In this document: positions 42,401-51,279 of the stretch, one piece after another | Numbering within the stretch: the first letter of the stretch is position 1 | How the letters are laid out: each line of letters begins with the position of its first letter | From: G963668655 sp963668655 | GTDB taxonomy: Bacteria; Myxococcota_A; SURF-8 | Assembly: GCA_963668655.2 (NCBI GenBank) | Contig: CAXXPQ010000004.1 | Coordinates: 682,001 to 746,000, forward strand | DNA length: 64,000 nt | Direction: 5' to 3' | Translations under genes and position numbers: made by a program | Notes under the pieces: generated by a model | What the model saw: only the letters and a program-made list of their open reading frames with translations | Told to the model about the DNA's origin: nothing | The model's database searches: none

Positions 42401-43021
42401 TTCCACGCCCGCGCCATGAGCCGCTTCCAGGTGCCCGTTGTTATCCGTCCGCTGGGTGACGTAGATCATCATCGCCCGGTCGTCGCGCAACCCGCTGACA
42501 TCGACGTAATGAGTCGGAACCACCTCGGGATCCGCGGATTCTCCAAACAGATCGGGATGTTCGGCCTTGGACGATTCATCATGGGCGACGATCTCGTGAC
42601 GAACACCGGAAACGTGCAGCAAATACGTTTCGTTCTGCGTCAGAAAACCGTCCTCGTGCCAGAAATTGAAGTGAAGACGCTTGGTTACGAGCGGTTCCTC
42701 GCCGTCTCCGTCTCCGTCCTCATCGCCGTCCGTGTCTCCATCCGGCTCCGCGTCCGAGTCGCCCTCCCCTTCGTCGTCGCCGTCCGGAGCGGCATCCTCC
42801 TCGGTGTCGCTTTCGTCCTCCGTGTCCCCATCGATCATGGAGTCATCGTCCACATCCGTTTCGGATTCCTCGTCCCCGTCCGGTTCGTTCTCGTCGCCGT
42901 CCGCGATCCCCGTATCGCCATCCTCGACGCCGTTCATGTAGTCCTCCCCGCTACAGGCGGCGAGCAGCCCCAGGCCACACAGGATCAGCACCAGAAAGAA
43001 GCCTCGGTTGTTCATTTTCAT
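39452..43021 (-). CDS. Very large DGD-linker lipoprotein, unknown
   Basis: 1189 residues. Signal with lipobox LAAC (Cys23), then 100 residues of almost pure Asp/Gly/Glu (DGDTEDESDTEEDAAPDGD ...). The body starts with RLHFNFWHEDGFLTQNETYLLHV. Near residues 510-640 it has several hydrophobic stretches (GVILTGVFELGIPTMLLAMS, LVSAAIQFFFGILW, AMAAANLIS), unusual for a lipoprotein. The last third is beta-rich and may be a propeller-like fold (PRALAITSEGIIMLLDEL, AFLSMGVEHKGYIYILYYVDGG). AAAAGGA precedes ATG 43021. No known domain is recognised. It could be a surface protein able to insert into membranes, but this is conjecture. Confidence 0.8.
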   Translation of the reverse strand: MKMNNRGFFLVLILCGLGLLAACSGEDYMNGVEDGDTGIADGDENEPDGDEESETDVDDDSMIDGDTEDESDTEEDAAPDGDDEGEGDSDAEPDGDTDGDEDGDGDGEEPLVTKRLHFNFWHEDGFLTQNETYLLHVSGVRHEIVAHDESSKAEHPDLFGESADPEVVPTHYVDVSGLRDDRAMMIYVTQRTDNNGHLEAAHGAGVEHGLAFPIIHIPSSSRRAARRAIRMKSGGTRASRVLTEDELNTYSPLEIAKTIIFHHPELLNLDPDKAANIMENYINGVPGLNDFAYAIKNMGPHGWYDMEEVLDEDDNQVYMHNGDKLYKYILKPETMEAGLTAMSYALNQSKNDPTLAGDSYHPTAGLGYQDEPQTRRVRDGSLNVKLDRTGFHHGFRTRIDEVDGNQITLKFRNDWLRHLSVYLRFYDENDHLLTLSEGEWEPQSNFIQDVTIRDWLDQPMVKFASLVNPVPTIFAVPIAGDYTESQVIFSWPDAARYVEIEGAGLGKAGHYDGVVCPMGVILTGVFELGIPTMLLAMSVSLEDGGATLNQLMGAMGLVSAAIQFFFGILWTDTNPSFESVTRTIGNFMANFLATKAAQMLAEAVIEWVADQAVDEALPFCGWAMAAANLISTTARLTEASVEVTSSPWIIENRLTYAHDIRVVIDHDPDDYEFPATATHYKVTAEFTKSDSRVINGTMPGTTVSDPIAVTFKDVPGGGHVRIKAGFYSDTNWLVGHKSVSVLNSKSEGADFLEVDMAIKEKLVPLDENSVYTHKQKLAIDNGAHVWQAGDAPTATLQDLSTAESGNTISELVNLSVNQATGDLGYVWRAYSADVLSCDESGSGQLYVYQNISAAADPDSNYKFSDCGYDDKAYMFYDSGVEPDSSRRTANRTIPFEERNFALLPDSEGDLYVRQVSLTPDEDFQVDFTKSFCKFPIRLDSAVMHPNGVLFGINHSKSRIFGCRLTDAPTDDADVPEAYIGGAPMTDASQININPILMDQPRALAITSEGIIMLLDELSDGFGFALLHAYDADGSPVAYFGSRNCICDSGYVRDHHDRSNCISESGDYSGKGGICNGHGHYDYGEFSMEIDMSSYDGIYDSAFLSMGVEHKGYIYILYYVDGGQSPEDYKMDIYTPGGDFLVTTTGMTADKLTVDFWRNIYTLNYETLVGPKNVTEPSVSEWIPPTPAAP

Positions 43022-43331
43022 GACGATAAATCCTTTTCCGAAAAGAGGGTCCGAGTTCCGAATATCCGCGCAAGGCCGGAAGAGGCGAAACGACCGCCAT
43101 ACACGTACACCCGGCGGGCAAGGAAGCCGATTCGTTGCTGCCGAAAGAAAACGAAACGGAATGTCTTTAGCTCGGTAATAGTGAAAAAACATACCAAATT
43201 CCGACTCAAAATGGTAGATCTTTTTCAGCGTTCCACTAACGAAAGGAAAGCAAATCCGTGCAGGTTTCGCGGATGACCCGCTTCCGTTCGGCAACACCCG
43301 TTTTCAACGGTCCGGCCCGGAAAGAAAGCTT
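43022..43331. other. Divergent gap between lipoprotein and fetA-like gene
   Basis: 310 bases that must hold the promoters for both divergent genes. AT-rich DNA near 43170-43230 is the likeliest place. No clear -35/-10 pair or operator is identified. Confidence 0.3.
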
Positions 43332-43985
43332 ATGATCGAAATCGAAGCCTTGAGTTTTTCCCTTCATGGAAAGAAGATCCTGGAAAACATCTCCTTGTCC
43401 GTGAAAAAGGGGGAAAAGGCCGTGATTCACGGCGATTCCGGTTCCGGAAAGACCACCCTGATGCGTCTCCTGATCGGAATTCACCGGCCCGACGCCGGTC
43501 GGATCCGGTTCGACGGAACGGTTCTGAACCCCCGGAACATTAAGAATATCCATTCGAAACTCAGCTATATCCCCCAGAAGATCAAAGGCTCCGACCTGGA
43601 AACCGCCCGGGAATTTCTGCTTTTTCCTCTCTCTTTCCGCGCCAACCGGCAAAAGGCTGCGAATCGCTCCCGCATCCCGGAATTGATGGATCGGCTGCAC
43701 TTGAACTCCGACCTTCTGGATACCCGCACGAGCAGGCTTTCCGGAGGGGAATTTCAGCGCCTTTCCCTGATCCGCGCGCTGCTGCTCGACCCTCCCCTGC
43801 TGCTGCTGGACGAAATCACCTCCGCCATGGACGAGGACAACCGCGACCGCGCCATGGATCTGGTATTCGAGGACGCGAACCGCACGGTGCTGGCCGTCAG
43901 CCACGATTCCCAGTGGATCCGCCGGGGAGAACCGAAATTCTGTCTGAGAAACGGCGGCCTGTTCGTCGGAAAGGAGGCGGACTGA
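43332..43985 (+). CDS. fetA: ABC transporter ATP-binding protein, FetA/YbbL-like
   Basis: 217 residues, a compact ABC ATPase. Walker A GDSGSGKTT at about 35-43, Q-loop YIPQK, signature LSGGEFQR, Walker B LLLLDEITSAMD and H-loop VSHD. It is followed without a gap by a FetB-like permease (TGATG overlap), so the pair is FetAB, known in E. coli for iron export and peroxide resistance. The symbol is assigned through the partner; substrate in this organism is not proven. Confidence 0.82.
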   Translation: MIEIEALSFSLHGKKILENISLSVKKGEKAVIHGDSGSGKTTLMRLLIGIHRPDAGRIRFDGTVLNPRNIKNIHSKLSYIPQKIKGSDLETAREFLLFPLSFRANRQKAANRSRIPELMDRLHLNSDLLDTRTSRLSGGEFQRLSLIRALLLDPPLLLLDEITSAMDEDNRDRAMDLVFEDANRTVLAVSHDSQWIRRGEPKFCLRNGGLFVGKEAD

Positions 43986-44782
43986 TGGGAAGCAAGGATA
44001 TTTCGTTTTTCTCCATGCTGCTGGCCTACGCCATCATTTTCGGCAGCCTGTATATTTTCCGTTTCCTGCGGATCAACCTCTTTCGGGAACTGATCATCAG
44101 CGTGGGCCGCATGGGCCTGCAACTTTTCCTCGTGGGGCTTTACCTGACGGTTCTCTTCCGCTGGAACGACGCGACGCTGAACGTCCTCTATATCCTCGTC
44201 ATGCTGGCGGTGGCGAATTATTCCGTATTGCGCAATTCTGGACTGAAAATGGAGTTCTTCGCCTATACGCTGCCCGCCCTGGTCATCGGAGTCGGGTTGA
44301 CGCTGCTGTATTACAGCCTGCTTGTCTTCTCTCCGGAACCCGCCTATGACGCCAAATACATCATCCCTATCGCGGGCATGCTTCTGGGCAACAGCATGAC
44401 GCGCATCATCGTCACCCTGGAACGTTTCTACGCCACGATCCGCCAGGACGCCGAGGGTTACGCCTCGTTGCTCACCATGGGAGCCACGGTCAAGGAGGCC
44501 ATGCTCCCGTATTTCCGCACGGCCTACAAGGCCGGAATCTCCCCGGCTTTGGCCAACATGGCCACCATGGGCATCGCCTTTCTTCCCGGCATGATGACCG
44601 GCCAGATCCTGGGCGGCGCCTCTCCCATGGTGGCGATCAAGTACCAGATCGCCATCGTCCTGGCCATTTTCGTGGCGACGGAACTGTCCACCATGCTGGT
44701 GGTGTTCTTCAGCCTGCGACGAGGATTCGACCGGGCAGGCTTCCTGCGAACGGGCATTTTCAAGGACGTGTCCGCTCCTTAG
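43985..44782 (+). CDS. fetB: FetB/YbbM-like permease (UPF0014)
   Basis: 265 residues with about seven membrane helices. GRMGLQLFLVGLYLTVLF, IPIAGMLLGNSMTRIIVTLERF, EGYASLLTMGATVKEAMLPYFRTAYKAGISPALANMATMGIAFLPGMMTGQILGG are hallmark stretches of the UPF0014 family. Together with the ATPase it would form an inner-membrane metal exporter. The ATG shares a base with the fetA stop codon, so translation is coupled. Confidence 0.88.
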   Translation: MGSKDISFFSMLLAYAIIFGSLYIFRFLRINLFRELIISVGRMGLQLFLVGLYLTVLFRWNDATLNVLYILVMLAVANYSVLRNSGLKMEFFAYTLPALVIGVGLTLLYYSLLVFSPEPAYDAKYIIPIAGMLLGNSMTRIIVTLERFYATIRQDAEGYASLLTMGATVKEAMLPYFRTAYKAGISPALANMATMGIAFLPGMMTGQILGGASPMVAIKYQIAIVLAIFVATELSTMLVVFFSLRRGFDRAGFLRTGIFKDVSAP

Positions 44783-44928
44783 CCCTCTTTTCCGCTATTT
44801 CGCTTCCTGAAATCCGGACCGAAAATTCTTCCCGGAAGGGAGCGTTTTTTTCCTTTACTTGAGGGCCCGCATTCCCCATACTTAATGGACGAGACTCGCC
44901 ATTTCTCGAATCGTTCGGAGGTATTCCA

Positions 44929-47589
44929 ATGACCGCGTGTTTCCATTCGCGAGGCACTTGCGCCCGATTTCGTCCGGCTTTGCTCGGCCTGCTTCTGATT
45001 CTGCTCACCGCCTGCGGGAGCGACGGATCGGAGAGCGACGGCTGCATGCCCGGCGCCGCCGTCTGCGCCGACGAATCTTCCTATCAGGTCTGCGGGGACG
45101 ACGAGAACTGGGGCGCGGCCGTCGCCTGCAATACGGGAGAGCGCTGCCTGCAAGGCGTATGCTCCTACGTCGGTCCCACCGACGGCGATCAGGAATGCCT
45201 GGTCGGCCAGACCGTCTGCGTGGGCGAACTGATTCAGACCTGCGGCTCCGACGGCATGTGGGGAACCCCCGTGGCCTGTTCGCTGGAGGGCTTCATCTGT
45301 CTCGCGGATTCCTGCGTCGTGGACCCGACCCCCAACGTCTGCCCCCCCAACGCCATGCGCTGCAAGGACACGGACACCATGGAAACCTGCTCGTCGGACG
45401 GATCCGCCTGGCAGGAAACGGATTGCGCCGAGGACGAACACTGCCCGGATACGCAGTGCGTGGAAATCGGAACCCAGATCTGCGATCCGCTGGTGGATAC
45501 GCGCTGCGACAACGACGGCAACGTGGTCCACTGCAACGCGGACGGAACGGGTTGGGAAAACCCGGAGAGCTGCCAGACCGGATATCGCTGCTACGACGGG
45601 CGCTGCATCGACGAAAGCACCATCGTCTGCGATCCGGGCGTGGAAACGCGCTGCACGGACATCGGCCAGTTGCAGGTCTGCAACGGCGACGGAACGGACT
45701 GGTCCGATCCCTTCAACTGCCCCGGCGGATTCGTCTGCGAGACGGACCGCTGCCTGGAGCGATCCTGCATTCCCGGCGAGGATTTCTCCTGCACCGACGA
45801 AGGGCGGATCCGCTATTGCAACGACACGGGCGACGGTTACGGCGAACCACAGGACTGCTCCCCGGGCCTGATCTGCGTGCCGGATGTCGGCTGTTCGGCG
45901 TCCCAGTTCGTCTGTGCGCCGAACAGCTATGAATGCGTGGATGCACACAGCATGCGCCAGTGCAACGACGACGGCAGCGACTGGCTGCCCGGAACGGTTC
46001 CCTGCGACGCCGGAACCACGGGAAACGAATGCCTGAACGGCGAATGCATCAGCCTGTGCGAACTGGCCAGGCAAAGCGACTCCTACATCGGCTGCGAATA
46101 CTGGCCCGTGGTGCTTCCCAACCCGCAACTGGACAACACCTTCAAGACAGGTACGGAGTCGGAATTCGCCGTGGTGGTCAGCAACACCAACGAAACCTAC
46201 GCCGCCAGCGTCACCATCACCCATCCTACAGGCAGTTTCTCCAAAACGGAATCGGTTCCCGCCGGAAGCGAGAAAACCATCCGGCTGCCCTATCGCGAAA
46301 CGGAAAAAACGTACAAAGGCATGAACGCCTATAACCTGGTCAGCACCATTCCCGTAACGGTTTACCAGTTCAACCCCATCGGAGCCTCGGTCAATCGCGC
46401 CTGCGCTTCCGATTCCACCGAGAATCCATGTTTCGCCCACACCAACGACGCCTCGCTGCTTCTGCCCACCCACGTTCTGGGCACGGAATACATGGCCATG
46501 GCCTGGCGGACGCCGCTGGTGCAGCGTACGATCACCCAGTTCGGGATCCCGGGATCGCCCAGCCAGTTCGGAAACAACGCCCCCTATGTCACCATCGTCG
46601 GCACGCAGGACAACACCCCCGTCACCATCAATTTCCGCAGCCGCACGGTGGCCGGAAGCGGCATCGCGGCCCAGAACGCCGGGAGTTCCTATCAGACCAC
46701 CCTCAACCGGGGCGAGATCCTTCAGTTCGTGGGAATCCAGGACTATTCCGCCTTCGGTTCCGGCCCCACCTGTTTTTACGAAACCTCCTTCCCCATGGCC
46801 GGTCTACAGGTGGATTATGTCTACTGCCTGGGCGAGGAAATGAGCGGAACGAAGATCAATGCGGAAAAACCGGTGGCGGTTTACGCCGGAAACGAATGCA
46901 CCTTCGTTCCTCACAACCGCTGGGCCTGCGATCATCTGGAACAGCAGCTTTTTCCCACCGAGACCTGGACCACCAGCTACATCGCCGGACGCATGCATCC
47001 GCCGCTGGCGTCGCATCCGAATATCTATAAAATCGTCGCTCTCGAAGATGGAACGGAAATCACCACCCAGCCGAACGTGAACAACCAGCCCGTGCAGTAC
47101 AACACGGATCAGTCCTGCAATCGGACGTTGAACGCCGGGGACAGTTGCCTGATCGAGACCAGCGAAAGCTTCATCGTGCTGAGCAGCGCCGGCCATCCGG
47201 TTCTGGTGGGACAGTTTCTGGTGGGACAGGATTACCACGGCGTGGACGGGCAGAGTTCCAGCGTGGGCGACCCCGCCTTCATCCTCGTTCCCCCCGTGGA
47301 ACAGTTCCGATACGACTACATCTTCCTGATTCCGGATACGTACCAGGAAAGCTGGGTGACCTTGCTGGCCACGACCGGCAACCCCACTGTGACTTTCGAC
47401 GGAAGCCCGATTACGGGCTCCTGGACCCAGATCGGAACGGTGAACGCTTATCGGATGGAGATGCCCATCGATCCCGGCACCTACAAAGTCGAAAGCAGCA
47501 GCCGCCTGGGAATCCTGGTCTACGGCTATGATTCCTATGTTTCCTACGCCTACCCGGCGGGTCTGGATCTGTCCTTTACGCCGTACTGA
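44929..47589 (+). CDS. Cys-repeat lipoprotein with IgGFc-binding-like domain
   Basis: 886 residues. Lipobox LTAC (Cys29). Seven Cys-rich repeats of 40-45 residues follow, with the pattern C-x-P-x4-RC-x8-CN-x-DGT-x-W-x-PxxC-x-G-x-C-x4-C. The remaining 500 residues match the plan of the IgGFc-binding N-terminal domain found in FCGBP and many myxobacterial proteins: GCEYWPVVLPNPQLDN, FAVVVSNTNETYAASVTI, TGTEYMAMAW-like GTEYMAMAWRTP, HLEQQLFPTETWTTSYIAG, LVGQFLVGQD. It should be a surface lipoprotein for adhesion. CGGAGG precedes the ATG. Unlike its relatives it has hardly any DGD linker. Confidence 0.85.
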   Translation: MTACFHSRGTCARFRPALLGLLLILLTACGSDGSESDGCMPGAAVCADESSYQVCGDDENWGAAVACNTGERCLQGVCSYVGPTDGDQECLVGQTVCVGELIQTCGSDGMWGTPVACSLEGFICLADSCVVDPTPNVCPPNAMRCKDTDTMETCSSDGSAWQETDCAEDEHCPDTQCVEIGTQICDPLVDTRCDNDGNVVHCNADGTGWENPESCQTGYRCYDGRCIDESTIVCDPGVETRCTDIGQLQVCNGDGTDWSDPFNCPGGFVCETDRCLERSCIPGEDFSCTDEGRIRYCNDTGDGYGEPQDCSPGLICVPDVGCSASQFVCAPNSYECVDAHSMRQCNDDGSDWLPGTVPCDAGTTGNECLNGECISLCELARQSDSYIGCEYWPVVLPNPQLDNTFKTGTESEFAVVVSNTNETYAASVTITHPTGSFSKTESVPAGSEKTIRLPYRETEKTYKGMNAYNLVSTIPVTVYQFNPIGASVNRACASDSTENPCFAHTNDASLLLPTHVLGTEYMAMAWRTPLVQRTITQFGIPGSPSQFGNNAPYVTIVGTQDNTPVTINFRSRTVAGSGIAAQNAGSSYQTTLNRGEILQFVGIQDYSAFGSGPTCFYETSFPMAGLQVDYVYCLGEEMSGTKINAEKPVAVYAGNECTFVPHNRWACDHLEQQLFPTETWTTSYIAGRMHPPLASHPNIYKIVALEDGTEITTQPNVNNQPVQYNTDQSCNRTLNAGDSCLIETSESFIVLSSAGHPVLVGQFLVGQDYHGVDGQSSSVGDPAFILVPPVEQFRYDYIFLIPDTYQESWVTLLATTGNPTVTFDGSPITGSWTQIGTVNAYRMEMPIDPGTYKVESSSRLGILVYGYDSYVSYAYPAGLDLSFTPY

Positions 47590-48279
47590 CGCTCTGGCCG
47601 ATCTGGCCGGATGACCGGGGAAAAATCACCGGCGAACGAACCCGAATCGTCAAATTCGCGACACATCGAGGGGATACCGGCATATCGTCATTGCCGACGA
47701 TGGATGGATTTTATCTGTAATTACAGAATGTTACAAATTAATATTCCCTAAGTCCCTCAAAAGCGGTCTGCGGAAAACCGGCTTGAAGGAAAATACCAGC
47801 CAAATTCTCGTCAAGTTCTCAACACGCACGCCGATTTCCCATCCACCGGAGAAAGTTTCCCAGTGGATCAGATAACTTTCGTGATTTCATATAGATAGGC
47901 AAGTCGTTATCGAAACGTACGGTGATTCCGTCCCGTCATGCTCCCAGCGGTTTTGCAAGGAAACCGAAAGTCGGCGAGATAACGGCAACTTTTTGACGAC
48001 TCCCTTGAAAACCACCCCGGAATTCCGTGGTGTCAAACCGTCGCCGGTCGCAGATTTCTCGTCTGATTTCATATGGATAGACGGAAGATGAACCGTTGGA
48101 ATCTTGACGGAGGAAATCCTTTCCCGGTCCATTCAAGAGGTGAAATTAGATTTTCACAATATTCTCAACAAGATAGCAATTGTCAGAATCGTGACGCTTC
48201 GACGGCGCCGGAGGGATTCGCTCTGACGGGATTCCGTATCTATTGGGAATTACAAACAATTATGAACAGGCAATAAGGT
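47590..48279. other. Long regulatory gap upstream of a sigma-54 promoter
   Basis: 690 bases without a gene. Two near-identical 17-base direct repeats TGATTTCATAT(A/G)GATAG stand at 47882-47898 and 48064-48080, about 400 and 215 bases before the sigma-54 promoter, where enhancer-binding proteins often bind. A perfect palindrome CTGTAATTACAG lies at 47716-47727. Other short inverted repeats are too weak to name. Confidence 0.45.
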
Positions 48280-48295
48280 TGGCATCGACCTTGCA
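48280..48295 (+). promoter_or_regulatory. Sigma-54 promoter TGGCATCGACCTTGCA
   Basis: Matches TGGCAC-N5-TTGCA with the GG and GC pairs at the required spacing. Start would be about 48306, giving a 22-base leader containing AAAGGAGA before ATG 48329. Confidence 0.8.
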
Positions 48296-48328
48296 AATTC
48301 TCCTTTCCGACAACGAAAGGAGATCACC

Positions 48329-48547
48329 ATGGAATACAGAAACACCGCCACAGCCAGCACGACCCAGGGTGAAACCACGAACGCCAACAACACGCTCATT
48401 TCCATCTGCTGCAATTGTTCGAAGATCCGCGGCAAGGATGGGCAGTGGGTGACGCTCGACGATCACGTCATTCTGCACCCCGGGGTGGCACAGACCCACG
48501 GCCTGTGCCCCGAGTGTGCCAAGAAATTATACCCCGCCTTTTTCTAA
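48329..48547 (+). CDS. Small standalone zinc-ribbon-like protein (response-regulator C-terminal type)
   Basis: 72 residues. After a 25-residue polar start comes ISICCNCSKIRGKDGQWVTLDDHVILHPGVAQTHGLCPECAKKLYP. This C-x2-C ... HG-x-CPEC-x2-KLYP module is usually the C-terminal end of PAS or response-regulator proteins; here it stands alone. The four Cys residues could bind zinc. AAAGGAGATCACC precedes the ATG and a sigma-54 promoter drives it. It may dock onto signalling partners. The 3' end is 5 bases from the convergent ligase gene. Confidence 0.75.
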   Translation: MEYRNTATASTTQGETTNANNTLISICCNCSKIRGKDGQWVTLDDHVILHPGVAQTHGLCPECAKKLYPAFF

Positions 48548-48552
48548 CCCTC

Positions 48553-50754
48553 CTAAACCTGTTTTTTCAGTACGATGGCGGCATCCGCCGCCATCACCCC
48601 TTCCTCATACAGGAAGACGGGATTGATGTCCAACTCGGCGATTTCCGGAACCATTTCCGGAAGCCGGGAAACCTTGACCATCAGATCCACCAGCGCCTTG
48701 CGGTCCAAGGCTTTCCGGCCGCGAAATTCCCCGACGATCTTCGATACCTTCGTCCTGTCGATCATCCGCCCGGCCTGTTCCGGCGTCACGGGAGCGGGCA
48801 GACTGGCCGCATCGTTCCAGACATTGGTTTCCACGCCGCCCTTGCCGAACACCAGGGTCGGACCAAACATCGGATCGGACTTGAGGCCCACCAGAACTTC
48901 CACCGGCGCGGCCTCCGCCATGCGAGCCACCAGCACCTTGCCTCGCTCCAGAATGGGCAGCACCGCTTCCCGCAGGGCCATCTCGTCCCGAACGTTCAGC
49001 ACCACGCCGCCGGATTCGCTCTTATGCAGAACCTTCGGATTGGAAATCTTCAAAACCACGGGATATCCCACGGCTTTCGCCGCTTCCACCGCCTCGTCCT
49101 CCGTGGCGGCCTCACGTTCCTCCGGGAAGGGAATATCCAGAAGCGCCAGAAGCTGCTTGCTTTCATGCTCGCCCAGGCAACGATGTTCCCGCTTCAATCC
49201 GGCCTGGACGATCTTGCGGGCGTTTTCCATCTTTTCCGGATCCGGCGCGGGAAGTTCCGGTAATTCCATGGATTCTCCCTCGACCCGATCGAGGAAGCGC
49301 TTGCGCTCCAGCATGGCGGCCAGCGCCTGGGCGGCCTGCCCCGGGGCGTTGTGGACGAAAAAGGCGTTCTTTTCCAGATACGGCACGATGTTGCCTTCGA
49401 AAGGTTCGTCCCGCACCACGAGATCCGCCACCGTCAGAAACGGCTTGGTGATTTCCTTCTTGTGCTCCAACAGCATGTCGGCCATGGCCTTTTCGCCCTG
49501 GATGATCTGGTCGCCGATGGCGATGAGCTCCGGCCGGATACGCTCGGCATGCATACGATAGTTGACGCCGGTGTAAGCCAGGTATCCGATGCCCAGGTAC
49601 ATCACGGAGTCGAAACGTTCGGAACGCAGCATGGCGGCCAGAATCCTGGGAATCATCATGAAGTTGGTGGAAGCCACCGTATCGATGGGATTGGCGCGGC
49701 TCCAGAAGGGCGGCAGTTCCTTGTCCAGTTCCTCGATCAGCTTCTCCGGCAGGGCGGGAAGATCCAGACCGTACTTCTCGCAGGCATCGGTTCCCAGGAC
49801 GCCCCAACCGCCGCCCAGGGTGAGAATCCCCACCCGGTTGCCCTTGGGCAGCGGATGGGAATGCAGCGCGCCGATGGTGTTGACGGCCTCGTCCATGGTG
49901 TTCGCCAGCAGCACGCCCGCGTCCTTCATGGCGGCCCGGAAGGTATCGTAATTTCCGGAAAGGGCCGCCGTGTGGCTCTGAGCAGCGGCCATGCCCATTT
50001 TGCCCGTAGCGCCCTTCAGCAACACCACGGGCTTTTTACGGCTGGCGTTGCGGGCGGATTCCAGAAGGCGGCGTCCCTTATCCGTGCCTTCCAGATACAC
50101 CGCGATGATTTCCGTTTTGTCGTCGTCGGCCAGCAGGTCCAGATAGTCCGCCACGTTCAGATCCGCCATGTTTCCCACGCTGATGGCGCGGCTGATGCCC
50201 ACGCCACGCCGTAGAAGGCGCGACATCAGGGAAACGCCCAGATTGCCGCTCTGGGATACCACCGCCACCGGTCCCGGCTCCGGAATCACGGCGGCCATGA
50301 TGGAAGCCAGGCGGTCCGGATATCCGGTGAAGATGCCCATGCTGTTGGGGCCGACCAGACGCACGCCCGCCTCGCGGGCCATGGCCACCAGTTCGTCCTG
50401 TTTCCGACGTCCTTCCTCGCCCATCTCGGCGAAACCGCTGGTGATGACCACGGCGGCCTTGATGCCCTTGTCGATCACCTCCCGCATCACGTCGGTAAGC
50501 CGCGCTTCCGGCACCACGAGCACGGCCAGATCGGGCGTGTCGTCGATATCCATGATGCTTTTGTGTACGGTCATGCCGAAGATGTCTTTACCCTTCGGGT
50601 TCACCAGGTGGAGCCGTCCCTTGTATTCTCCTTGAAGTATATGGTAAAGAATCGTGAAGCCCCATTTTCCGGGGGTGTTGGAAGCGCCCACGAAGGCGAC
50701 GCTTTCCGGTTCGAAAAAGCGCTTGAACACCAGCTTCCGTTCGTCTGCATTCAT
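48553..50754 (-). CDS. ADP-forming acetate/acyl-CoA synthetase (fused alpha-beta)
   Basis: 733 residues. CoA-binding domain (FFEPESVAFVGASNTPGKWG, VNPKGKDIFG) at 10-110, ligase-CoA domains to about 460 with the phospho-His loop SHTAALSGNYDTF, and a C-terminal ATP-grasp domain (LALLDIPFPEER, VVLKISNPKVLHKSESGGVVLNV, MFGPTLVFGKGG, ELDINPVF). It interconverts acyl-CoA, ADP and phosphate with the acid, CoA and ATP, giving energy conservation. AAAGGA precedes ATG 50754; an upstream frame extends further but has no family similarity. Own promoter at 50828-50856. Confidence 0.88.
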   Translation of the reverse strand: MNADERKLVFKRFFEPESVAFVGASNTPGKWGFTILYHILQGEYKGRLHLVNPKGKDIFGMTVHKSIMDIDDTPDLAVLVVPEARLTDVMREVIDKGIKAAVVITSGFAEMGEEGRRKQDELVAMAREAGVRLVGPNSMGIFTGYPDRLASIMAAVIPEPGPVAVVSQSGNLGVSLMSRLLRRGVGISRAISVGNMADLNVADYLDLLADDDKTEIIAVYLEGTDKGRRLLESARNASRKKPVVLLKGATGKMGMAAAQSHTAALSGNYDTFRAAMKDAGVLLANTMDEAVNTIGALHSHPLPKGNRVGILTLGGGWGVLGTDACEKYGLDLPALPEKLIEELDKELPPFWSRANPIDTVASTNFMMIPRILAAMLRSERFDSVMYLGIGYLAYTGVNYRMHAERIRPELIAIGDQIIQGEKAMADMLLEHKKEITKPFLTVADLVVRDEPFEGNIVPYLEKNAFFVHNAPGQAAQALAAMLERKRFLDRVEGESMELPELPAPDPEKMENARKIVQAGLKREHRCLGEHESKQLLALLDIPFPEEREAATEDEAVEAAKAVGYPVVLKISNPKVLHKSESGGVVLNVRDEMALREAVLPILERGKVLVARMAEAAPVEVLVGLKSDPMFGPTLVFGKGGVETNVWNDAASLPAPVTPEQAGRMIDRTKVSKIVGEFRGRKALDRKALVDLMVKVSRLPEMVPEIAELDINPVFLYEEGVMAADAAIVLKKQV

Positions 50755-50827
50755 CTCGAATTTCCTTTCACTTCCGTTACAACCAGCACGACAGCGCTTC
50801 TTGCGACGCATTGCGTCGTTCGAAAGC

Positions 50828-50856
50828 AAGCTAACGGAAAAGATCGCGGATGTCAA
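50828..50856 (-). promoter_or_regulatory. Promoter TTGACA-17-TAGCTT
   Basis: Reverse strand TTGACA at 50856-50851 and TAGCTT at 50833-50828, spacing 17, about 75 bases before the acyl-CoA synthetase start. Confidence 0.65.
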
Positions 50857-51209
50857 TGGATCTTCGCTTCCTGTCCGGCAATGACGGCATCCGTGGAGCT
50901 TCGGCGCAAAGTCACACAAGATCGCAGTCTTAGCCGCATCTTGCCTCGAAAACAAGGACATTTCGGGCAATTCTTCTTCTTTGGCGCACGATTTTGACGC
51001 ATCCCTGCACTTTTCGATCATACACCAAGCTTTTTCGCCTTTCCCTTCCCGGAAAGAACGTAACACCCCCACCCTTTGGAAACGGTTTCCGAAGCGCTTT
51101 GGAAAAGTCTCCGCAGACGTTTCCGAATCCCGTGTCATCCCTGGCTCCGCCCCGATTTCCCTGAAACACGGAACCCGGGGAAATTCGCTTTGGCGCGGTC
51201 CTTTTTTCC

Positions 51210-51238
51210 TTGAGCTTTGGCGAAAACTTCACTAAGGT
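51210..51238 (+). promoter_or_regulatory. Promoter TTGAGC-17-TAAGGT
   Basis: TTGAGC at 51210-51215 and TAAGGT at 51233-51238 with 17-base spacing, about 40 bases before the MFS gene start. Confidence 0.5.
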
Positions 51239-51279
51239 TTCTCTACGAATTCCGAGAAACTTCACAAAAGAGAGGTACC

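Larger units (their letters stand above)
50755..51279. other. Divergent promoter region
   Basis: 525 bases between the synthetase and the transporter. It holds a promoter for each side (50828-50856 reverse, 51210-51238 forward). Between them I see no gene or RNA. Confidence 0.5.

Noticed and set aside
44779..46473. 564-codon reverse-strand frame
   Set aside because: Shadow of the IgGFc-like lipoprotein gene; Ala/Val/Gly-rich with no motif.
47716..47727. Palindrome CTGTAATTACAG as a named regulator site
   Set aside because: A single short palindrome far from any start; no basis for naming a regulator.
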